Positions 56,589 to 64,000 of a stretch of 64,000 nt of DNA are shown here, piece after piece. The first letter of the stretch is position 1, and each line of letters begins with the position of its first letter. Below the pieces are notes generated by a model. The model was given only the letters and a program-made list of their open reading frames with translations. It had not been told where the DNA came from and made no database searches. This DNA is from Porpolomopsis calyptriformis (Eukaryota; Basidiomycota; Agaricomycetes; Agaricales; Hygrophoraceae): assembly GCA_951640195.1 (NCBI GenBank), contig OX621176.1, forward strand, positions 1,359,105 through 1,423,104, read 5' to 3'. The position numbers were made by a program, and so were the translations under genes.

Positions 56589-56634
56589 GGCTGATTTTTG
56601 CACGTGCTTGCTTACACCCCTGCCACCTGCAACG
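56589..56634. promoter_or_regulatory. 46-bp divergent spacer between UCH and zinc transporter
   Basis: UCH ATG at 56588 (minus) and transporter ATG at 56635 (plus) leave 46 bp. At least one 5' leader must overlap the other gene. Regulation is not visible. Confidence 0.6.
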
Positions 56635-58413
56635 ATGCTCTCTCGTTCGGCGAAGATCATCCTCCTTCTCACCATCGATGTCGTCTTCTTGTTTATTGAA
56701 CTCATTACCGGTTTGCAAATTTTTTTCCATTCTACTCTCTTAAGCCGTTCGCTGGACTGATGAGCTTCCACACAGGCTACACGGTGGGTTCGCTCGCCCT
56801 CGTTGCTGACAGCTTTCATATGTTGAAGTGCGTAGTCCGTCTGCTTTCAAGTCAGATCTTGATTTATATTTCCACACACAGCGACGTTATGAGCCTAGTC
56901 GTCGCGCTTTATGCCATCAGAGTACCTTTCTCCCCCTCTTTCCGCTTCCTCTTCACTCATTCGTGCACTCCCGCAGCTGACTGCCAAGACTTCTAATGAT
57001 TCGCGGTATACCTATGGCTGGCATAGAGCTGAAATTCTGGCTGCCCTCATAAACGGCGTCTTTCTTCTTGCTCTCTGTCTTTCGATATCTCTCGAGGCGA
57101 TTGAACGCTTCTTTAGCGTCCCTGGTGTGTTGATACCACCATCTTCCGTATCTCTAACCCTTCGCTTATTCCTAGAAATCTCAAATCCACGTCTCATCGT
57201 TGTCGTCGGAGTTTGCGGACTGGCATCTAACGTCGTCGGGTTGTTTCTTTTCCACGGTGAATCACCCTCCATACACTCCTCCGTTATAATCAATTGACAG
57301 TCTCAGAACACTCACATTCACATGAGCCTAGTCTTGCCGATTCTGCCAGCACCATCGTGCCAAGCCAAGACCCAACCAGCCACTCTGTTCCTCGGCAGAC
57401 GAGTTCGACGCATTTTGTTAGCCGTTCGCGAACTGGTTCCTATTCGTCGCTCTATGGTCATCCGGCCGCGACTCGGGCTTCTCTTGTCCAAGCGGCTAAC
57501 GACATGGCGTCACAAGCCCGATCCCCATCTCCCACGTCCCGCAGAAAAAACCGTAGGAATTCGGTTCATTCACGACATTCACGGGACCCGGATCCAGTTA
57601 GTTATGACCACGACGAGTCGACTCCTTTCGTTCCCGCAGGCGATCACGAGCGGACGCCGTTGCTTGACGGAAGAGTCCTTTACAACAACCATATCGATAC
57701 GCGTTCAGTCACTCCGTCAAGCATCGAGGATGGCCGGCATCGGCACTCCCATTCCGGATCTATGAATATGCGTGCTCTCTTGCTGCACGTTTTGGGAGAT
57801 GCTTTGGGAAATATCGGCGTCATTGCGACCGGCTTGGTCATTTTATTGACCGAATGGAGCTTCAAGTATTATTTCGATCCGGTCATTAGTGTTGTCATTG
57901 CAGCGATTATCTTTTCCTCCGCATTACCTCTTGGTGCGTGACACGACAAGCCTGGGATCATTAACGAATACTTTTTTTTTTAACAGTTCGATCCGCCTCA
58001 TTCATTCTTCTCCAAGGCGTGCCAGCCACCGTGTCGATTGAGGAAGTTAGGAAGTCCATATTGAATGTCGAAGGCGTCCTTTCCCTTCACGAATTGCATA
58101 TCTGGCAGCTCTCTGAAACCAAGATCGTTGCATCCGTTCATGTGACGGCCTCTCGCAATCACGATTTTATGCTCGTGGCTTCAAACATTCGCAAGGCACT
58201 TCACCACCAGGGCATTCATTCCAGCACGATCCAACCAGAATACCATAATTCGCGGAGCCCGCTCCCTGAGAGTTTGAAGGTCAGGACATTGGCCTATATA
58301 TCCATTTCTATCACTCATATTCTATGCAGACATCGGGGGATACAGGTTGTCTTATTCCATGCCCATCGGACCGTCAATGCAACCCGTCGGAAAACGCATG
58401 TTGTCCATTTTAA
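56635..58413 (+). CDS. ZRC1: Cation diffusion facilitator, vacuolar zinc transporter (Zrc1/Cot1 type)
   Basis: Zn2+/H+ antiporter that loads the vacuole with zinc. Start MLSRSAKIILLLTIDVVFLF. Helix 2 metal site ADSFHMLND (His and Asp) spans an intron; then YTYGWHRAEILAALINGVFL and VGVCGLASNVVGLFLFH. The cytoplasmic loop between helices 4 and 5 begins EHSHSHEP and later has RHRHSHSG, His-rich as in zinc sensors, but is mostly Ser/Arg. Helix 5 site HVLGDALGN; then YYFDPVISVVIAAIIF. The C-terminal domain has LLQGVP and VLSLHELHIWQLSETKIVAS. After a last intron (donor TTGAAG|GTCAGG) a Cys-rich tail ends ENACCPF, as in fungal Zrc1 relatives. Residues needed for transport are present. Confidence 0.9.
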
Positions 58414-58573
58414 ATATACTGTGCTAAGTTGTACAGAAAAAAACAAAAAGCTTACGTCTATGTCGTGAGTGAGTGAGTTGGAAGGAATCGACGAGCGAGT
58501 TATCAGTAAGAGAGAAAGCTTGGTACCGCATCAAACTGCCGTCTTACATAATTGAGCTTCATTCGACGTCGAT

Positions 58574-59969
58574 ATGTTTGCTCTCACTTCCCAAAAAATG
58601 AGAGACCTTGGTGCCGCCAATCCATTTCAAGCTAACTCGCGAGAGTATTTGGCATACCAGCGTGCCTATGTTCTCACCTCGGCATACCAGCCTGAACACT
58701 ATAATGCCTTGTGCGGTCGAGTCCTTGGACACATGTTGCGGGAGATCCCTTGGGATGAAGGACGCTCGAAAATGGCCAGCGAGATCAACAGTTGTGCCAA
58801 CGATCACAGCCTAGTAAATCTTGGCACTTTTTACATTAACCACTTCCTCCGCGCTTGTAAGTGAAACACATTGGTGTCTATTAATCTGACATTATTGCTA
58901 TCAGTTCGCTCTGCCAAGGGCCCCACACCATCGCCGTCAGAACATCCTTCCCGTCCATCCTTCGACGACGATCGTGATATGAATAGCGATGTTATCACAG
59001 AAGCACCGCAAGATCACCGCACTGCAAAGAGGCAGGTGAATCCAGTCCGCCGATTAACCGTTTGTTACCGATTGAACACATATTCCCCCAGGCACTCAAG
59101 CGCGATGGGTATCGATGCATGCTCTCTGGCAGATTAGATGCCAACACTCAGCTTGAACTTCTGGACAAAATCGACGCAGCTGACTTAGCCTCCCCTGAGG
59201 CTTGCAATGCGGCGGCGAAGTCATCCGCCGCCCCTTCAGACCCTGCGCTCGCCGAAAGAGCTGCGACACTCGCCAAGAAATCAGCTAAACTTAATACCGC
59301 CGCCAAACAAGCTGCTATGTTTCTGGCCAATTTCCAGGATCCCGCAGTCGCAACAAACGCAGCTCACATTTTTTCAGAGTCCACTAATGCAGACATTGGC
59401 AATGATGCGAAGGTGAGGCATTTTTGGGACGTTGTATTTCTTATACCTCATTTTTACATCTTCCAGATGGACTATGCTTCTAGTGTGTGGGCCGCGATGG
59501 AACGATTCGGACAAAATGGATTTAGGGATGAGCTGGATGGTCCCAAAATCCACCGTTTGAGTAACATCTTGACTCTCGATAACTCCCTTCACACATACTT
59601 TGATAAGTTAGCGTTGTGGCTTGAAGCCGACGATGTAAGTCACGTCGAAACATGTGAATCCTGTAGTGACCTCTAACTTCACAGACACTACCCCATACCT
59701 ACCGCATTTGCTCAACACACGACGTTATAACAAGGGGCCTCCCTAGCACCGTCACTTTTACATCTGCCTTTGATTCATTAGATCTCCCAGACCCCCGGTA
59801 CCTCAATATGCATGCAGCATGTTGTCGCGTTGCACATATGTCAGGAGCAGCAGGGTATCTTGCTGATATCATGGATGATCTGGAAAAGGGGCAGACAAAG
59901 GTGTTGTCGGAGGATGGTTCGGCAAGCAGAATTCTGGAATTTGCACTTCTTGCATCTAGAGGTATGTGA
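58574..59969 (+). CDS. HNH nuclease-domain protein
   Basis: Fungal protein with a degenerate-looking HNH domain, of a kind common in Agaricomycetes and of unknown role. Start MFALTSQKMRDLGAANPFQA; introns at about 58858-58905, near 59035-59090, 59414-59466 and 59635-59685. After the acceptor at about 59092, ALKRDGYRCMLSGRLD supplies the usual C-x-x-(S/T)G entry; an Ala/Lys-rich insert follows; then NAAHIFSEST (the H of HNH), VWAAMERFG and IHRLSNILTLDNSLHTYFDK (N and H). The C-terminal exon gives NMHAACCRVAHMSGAAGYLA. It stops at 59969 unless GGTATGTG is a further donor. It is the last host gene before the telomere. Confidence 0.8.
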
Positions 59970-60149
59970 TCATCAGAGCTTGTTGGTGATATCTGTGAGA
60001 GCCTGTAGTTGTAAAACCCTGTTTTGGGGGAAGGGGGTTTGTATTATTTTGCTATGAAAATCCTAACTGGTTGGCAGGAGTTAGCTGGGAGCTGAAACCC
60101 TCTAAGGTGGGTCTGGTTTATCTGACCCAGATTTTGATTCATCTGACCT

Positions 60150-60296
60150 AGGGTTTGATAAAGTTGCTCTCTTCCCAAACCTTCCAGCAATGAATTGAAT
60201 TAGCCACAGGTTGCTCAAAATGTAGCAATTGTTGAATGTTTTGGCTGATTCATAGCTGGAAGGTTTGGGAAGAAAGTAACTTCATTGGTCAACCCT
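60150..60296. repeat. Foldback structure A (about 40-bp inverted arms)
   Basis: Arms at 60150-60188 and 60255-60296 share a perfect 17-bp core (TTCCCAAACCTTCCAGC and its complement) and weaker matching outward to AGGGTT/AACCCT. Looks like a decayed MITE. No clear target duplication. Confidence 0.6.
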
Positions 60297-60511
60297 ACAA
60301 GAGCCTGATATATGGTGGTGAACTGGAGCTGAGCTATAGCACCTTATACTTGTTATTATAGGTGATATCCCCCCAAGGTCAGGGTTACCCTAGGGTTTTG
60401 GTAGCATTTTAAAAAGGGGTTCAAAATAGAGCAATAATCAAGAAATGAAAAAGTATATTGACCTCAAACTAAGGAATGGAAGCAAACAAATAGGTGAAAA
60501 TGAGGATAAGT

Positions 60512-60631
60512 AGTGCACATTGGACCAGTCCAATGTTGTGCTACTAACTTGCATTTTGAGTATCTGTATCTATAGATACGTATACTCAAAATACAAGTTA
60601 GGAGCACACATCAGACCAATCTGATGTGCAG
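60512..60631. repeat. Foldback structure B (about 120 bp)
   Basis: Arms contain ACTTGCATTTTGAGTAT and a near-complement, with 3 mismatches over 28 bp, around a small ATCTATAGAT palindrome. The outer arms are themselves imperfect palindromes (CATTGGACCAGTCCAATG; CATCAGACCAATCTGATG). MITE-like. Confidence 0.6.
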
Positions 60632-62340
60632 CATCAAAGTGGGATATGAGGGTGGGTATGTGTACCAAATTTGAAATCAATCTGATAAGTACAAGCTAAG
60701 ATATAGTATATGTTGAGTGCTGAATAGTCTTTTCAGTATTCAACTAAGTAATAGGAACAGACTTTGGATAATCAGTATGAAATAAAATAGTTGAAAAAAT
60801 TGACTTGCTTCATATTGAGTATACTTTGCAACCCATGCTTGATAGATTAGACCTTCTTTAGTGGGTGGTCATTTACTTATCATAGACTGCATCATGCAAG
60901 TTAAGTGATATGAGACAGACAGGTTAGCTATGGAGAAAGATTTTTCAGTGCTATGTCACATGTCACATATCACATGATCAATAACATGACTGTAGTATAG
61001 TATACAGCTTGAACCTTGACCCTAGTCTACACATGAACTATGGAAGTAATTTTTGCTAAAAGAGAGCATAAAATCAATAGCTAATTGGCATAATGTCCTA
61101 GTAAGTTACTAGAATGTCCTAACACAATTCCAAACTGAATACAACCTCTGCCTCTTCTGGTAATCATAGACAGTGAACTAGAATTCAAGATCTCCAAAAT
61201 CCTAGACTTAAAGATTGATATAGATATGCACATATCAGGTTTTAGTAATGAGAGCTATAAACATAAAAGAGATTTGTACAGTATATGACTTAGAGTAGCA
61301 AAAAGAGGTTAGTGTAGCAAATATAGAATATATACAAGACAATATACCTAGCAGATAGTGTGTATGATATATAGACTATATAATAAAATATATGCATAGT
61401 ATACAAGATATGTAGTATACACAATATATATAGAATAGATAGACACAGTATATAGGATATTGTCAGAGATATATTTTTTCTTTTTCCTTTGCTCGTCTAT
61501 TCCCATTTACATCAGACAGTTTACACTAATAGCCGCTTAGCCACCCAAGCTCCGCTTAGTAATACAAGGTGACCAAGCCATATCTATATTTAGTCAACCA
61601 TCACTCTCCTTATCTACATGACTCATCCATAGTCATTACGACTCACACGTAGTCAATATGACTCATACTTAGCTAGTATATAAAGCTAGCAGTAGATAGA
61701 CTTAGGATAAGTCTGTTTCTTTTGTTAACACCCCAATCAGTAGTCTTCCAACCCTTTGAAACCCTACACCCAGAGCCTGAAGTAAAACCTTGCGATCAAC
61801 CCTAGACTGCCGTCTAACAAGAAACAGACTTCCTTCTTGCTCACTCCACGCTATACAACCCCTACTCTGTCTAGCTAGTGCTGAAGGTCTTCACCCACGA
61901 GATCAATTTCACCACCCAGACATTAACATCGATTAGGCTTGCTCTCTCCCCTTGTATTCCCATCAAGCCCCCCAATATCCAACTGCCACCGTTCCACCAA
62001 TGGTTTTGACTCGTTCATCATCCACTATCCCTCACCCTGCTATCCCTCTCTCCCAGGAAGGCTCTCTCCCTCCTGCCCCAGCTCCCATCCCCGACGAGAT
62101 GGTTGACCCTGCCCAAGAAGAAGAAGAACAAGAACAAGAAGAACAAGCAGGTCCCTCTCACTCAAAAGGGAAAGGTCGAGCTGAGGACAATGATGAGGAT
62201 GAAGAAGAAGATCCACGCGTAGCCTTCGAGATCATGAAGCAGGATTATCAACAATTGCTGCAGGTCCAACAAGACCAAGCGCAAGCTAGTCATAGAATCG
62301 AACAACAACTCCAAGTATTGATGGCCAACCTCATAGGCCC

Positions 62341-62485
62341 CCAACCTGTCCCTGCCCCTCTTGGGCTATTCCCACAACCTCTCCAAGCACCCCCAGTATT
62401 CCCCCAACCTGTCCCTGCCCCTCTTGGGCTATTCCCACAACCTCTCCAAGCACCCCCAGTATTCCCCCAACCTGTCCCTGCCCCT
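62341..62485 (+). repeat. 63-bp minisatellite inside gag
   Basis: Two full 63-bp units at 62341 and 62404 and the start of a third at 62467. Each encodes a 21-residue Pro-rich unit beginning PQPVPAPLGLF. The third decays into PAPAPVPAPAPA. The unit length keeps the frame. Confidence 0.88.
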
Positions 62486-63474
62486 GCCCCTGTCCCTGCC
62501 CCTGCCCCTGCCCCCGCCAAGATCAAAATGAACCCTCCTGACGAATTCTCTGGTGATCCCACCAAGCTTCGCAATTTCCTGCGTCAAGTGAAGCTGAACC
62601 ATTTGGGACGACCAGGAATCTCAGAGGCTGACAAGATTATCTATGCCTTGTCGTTTATGATCGGAGGAAATGCAGAACCATGGGCTGAGTGTCAAGTAGA
62701 CGCTTACACAATGTTGAACTAGGTTGGTGCCGATTGGGCTGTCTTTGAACAAGCCCTTACCCGAGACTTTGGAGACTTGGACCCCAAGTCAACTGCTCAA
62801 CTGAAGATCAAGGACGTCAAGCAGTTCAACAAGAGTGCAGAGGAGTATAACATTAATTTCAATCGATGGGCCCATGATACTGGATACGGACAAGAAGCTT
62901 CGACAACTTTATATAAAGACGGACTCAACCCCTCCCTTTTGCGACAGATCTACCTTTCAGATCGTCAACCCACCACCCTCTTTGAATGGCAGTCTCATGC
63001 TGCTGAACTTGATAGACGACATCGAGAATTTCTGGCTAGAACATCTTCTAAGCCCCAGACTCGCAACACTCGCATCACCAACACCCCCTACCGACAAGGA
63101 CCACCTGCTGGTCCCTCCACCTATTCCAACCCTGCTGCCCCCAGAATCAAACAAGAAGAAAAGCCTGCTTCACTAGGAGGAATTCCCAAAGGAGCATGTT
63201 TCAACTGTGGATGATTTGGCCACTTTGCCAGTTCTTGTCCCAATGCTCCTAGGACGAGTACTTCTGGTTCTGGAAGCCGCCCCTTCACCCCAGCAGCTAG
63301 AGGTCATGGAGGAAAGAAACCCAGTCGAGGAAGAAATGTTCGAGTTCTGGAGACCTCAGCCTCGATTGAGGAGGTCAACTCCAATGAAGATTCTCATCAA
63401 GACTTCAAGAAGTGTGGTATCGTCAACTGGGAGCCTAAGAGGAAAGAAGAGCTGAAGAGAGCTTTGGAGAAACA

Positions 63475-63481
63475 GGGTTTT
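63475..63481 (+). promoter_or_regulatory. -1 ribosomal frameshift heptamer GGGTTTT
   Basis: In the gag frame the codons are CAG GGT TTT TGA, so G-GGT-TTT is a canonical X-XXY-YYZ slippery site next to the gag stop. Shifting -1 continues as FLNSPDNSSCVADSF into the protease frame. A downstream pseudoknot was not analysed. Confidence 0.72.
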
Positions 63482-63850
63482 TGAACAGTCCAGACAATAG
63501 CTCGTGCGTTGCGGACTCCTTTTCTATGTGTACCACTACCCCTATGCAATCTATTTCCCAAATTCTTGGTGCACTTGATTCAAGCGAAGAAGCTTTAACC
63601 ATACCCCTTTGGTTGGAAACCACAGACACTGGTAGACGAATTGCCGCCAGTGCATTGATAGACTCTGGCACCTCTGGATGCTTTATAAACTGGAATTTCG
63701 TGCAGGAGCGCGATATCCCTTTTTATTGATTGGAAGGACCAATCCCCGTGCGGAACGCAGATGGGACAGACAACCGAGGAGGTCCCATCGAATATACTGT
63801 AGACCTGTGGATGGAGACACCAGATTTTCCTAGGGAACGAACCCATTTGG
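63481..63850 (+). pseudogene. Ty3-like aspartic protease fragment, cut by telomere
   Basis: In the -1 frame relative to gag. It shows the retropepsin motif SALIDSGTSGCFINWNFV. TGA at 63727 (DIPFY*LEGPIPVRNADGT) fits CGA to TGA. The frame continues to FPRERTHLEG and runs into telomere repeats. Confidence 0.8.
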
Positions 63851-63854
63851 AAGG

Positions 63855-64000
63855 TTAGGTTAGGTTAGGGTTAGGTTAGGTTAGGGTTAGGTTAGGTTAG
63901 GGTTAGGTTAGGGTTAGGTTAGGTTAGGGTTAGGTTAGGGTTAGGTTAGGGTTAGGTTAGGGTTAGGTTAGGTTAGGGTTAGGTTAGGGTTAGGTTAGGG
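63855..64000 (+). repeat. Telomere array of mixed TTAGG and TTAGGG units
   Basis: 146 bp parse exactly into 27 units: 16 TTAGG and 11 TTAGGG. Two TTAGGG units are never adjacent and TTAGG occurs once or twice between them, so blocks are 11 bp (TTAGGTTAGGG) or 16 bp (TTAGGTTAGGTTAGGG). The G-rich strand points to the window end, as at a right chromosome terminus. Confidence 0.93.

Larger units (their letters stand above)
59970..61460. other. AT-rich subtelomeric spacer without genes
   Basis: About 1.5 kb with no ORF worth calling. Composition becomes strongly AT-rich from 61000, with many TATA/ATATAG steps (61325-61460). It contains two foldback structures listed separately. No tRNA or rRNA was recognised. 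Confidence 0.6.
62000..63484 (+). pseudogene. Ty3-like Gag, two internal stops, ends at a frameshift site
   Basis: Starts MVLTRSSSTIPHPAIPLSQE. It has an acidic Glu run, a 21-residue repeat, then a capsid domain (MNPPDEFSGDPTKLRNFLRQ; ADKIIYALSFMIGGNAEPWA; DWAVFEQALTRDFGDLDP; YNINFNRWAHDTGYG; LYKDGLNPSLLRQIYLS). TAG at 62720 (MLN*VGADW) and TGA at 63212 (inside the CCHC knuckle CFNCG*FGHFASSC) are C-to-T changes of likely CAG and CGA codons. The frame otherwise runs on to EELKRALEKQGF and TGA at 63482, directly after a GGGTTTT slippery sequence; that stop looks genuine. Confidence 0.85.
61461..63854 (+). mobile_element. 5' part of a Ty3-like LTR retrotransposon, truncated by the telomere
   Basis: A probable left LTR begins TGTCAGAGATAT at 61461 and may end near 61928 (TTAACA); a TATA box (AGTATATAAAGC, about 61675) lies inside. 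Gag then protease follow. The element stops within the protease region at about 63850, where telomere repeats begin, so RT, integrase and the right LTR are missing. The LTR end and family are inferred because there is no second LTR to compare. Confidence 0.8.

Noticed and set aside
60000..61460. Possible tRNA or rRNA genes in the subtelomeric spacer
   Set aside because: No A/B box pair or cloverleaf could be recognised by eye; tRNAscan-SE would settle it.
63482..63484. TGA as another CGA-to-TGA mutation
   Set aside because: It directly follows a canonical slippery heptamer and homology resumes in the -1 frame, so a real gag stop is the simpler reading.
63855..64000. Insect contamination because of TTAGG
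   Set aside because: TTAGGG is mixed in with a fixed rule, and the flanking DNA is continuous with fungal genes and elements of the same style.

Overview
The window is fungal nuclear DNA from a basidiomycete, most likely a mushroom-forming Agaricomycete. The evidence is dense genes with many 47-66 nt introns carrying CTGAC/CTAAC branch sites, MYND-finger and HNH-nuclease proteins of the kind common in that class, BED-type hAT, Ty1/copia and Ty3-like elements, and a terminal array of TTAGG/TTAGGG repeats. I do not name a genus. The G-rich strand runs toward base 64000, so the right edge is a chromosome end.

Layout. (1) 1-18.2 kb, conserved core: MYND-finger protein (5' end possibly outside the window), ubiquitin protease UBP14, peroxisomal dienoyl-CoA isomerase ECH1, SSZ1, NAP1, GDT1, a small membrane protein, an ankyrin-PH-ORD oxysterol-binding protein and a SUV39/Clr4-type H3K9 methyltransferase. 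(2) 18.8-45.4 kb, dynamic island: a secreted low-complexity protein, a tandemly duplicated F-box plus membrane-protein module, four paralogous single-pass membrane proteins (one broken), a hAT transposon with 8-bp target duplications and a nested foldback element, a Ty1/copia element, an odd gag-only element with 58-bp inverted ends, and two members of an unknown family. One of those two is split into three pieces by the copia and gag-only insertions. (3) 45.7-60 kb, conserved core again: ATG4, eIF3b, RMT2, an acetate-type transporter, a UCH deubiquitinase, a ZRC1-type zinc transporter and an HNH nuclease. (4) 60-64 kb, subtelomere: AT-rich DNA with foldbacks, then a Ty3-like gag-pro region cut off inside the protease and capped by the telomere array.

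How the parts relate. Core genes cover ubiquitin recycling, translation and nascent-chain folding, autophagy, metal homeostasis and heterochromatin. Two divergent pairs have start codons only about 50 bp apart. Three signals cross the regions. First, an unusual number of introns need a GC-AG donor to keep frame. Second, stops and repeat-arm differences in the island and subtelomere are almost all C-to-T changes, mostly at CpG (CGA to TGA). Third, transposon boundaries are precise, with target duplications that allow the pre-insertion locus to be inferred.

Exon joins were worked out by hand from splice signals, reading phase and family resemblance. No alignment or search was run.
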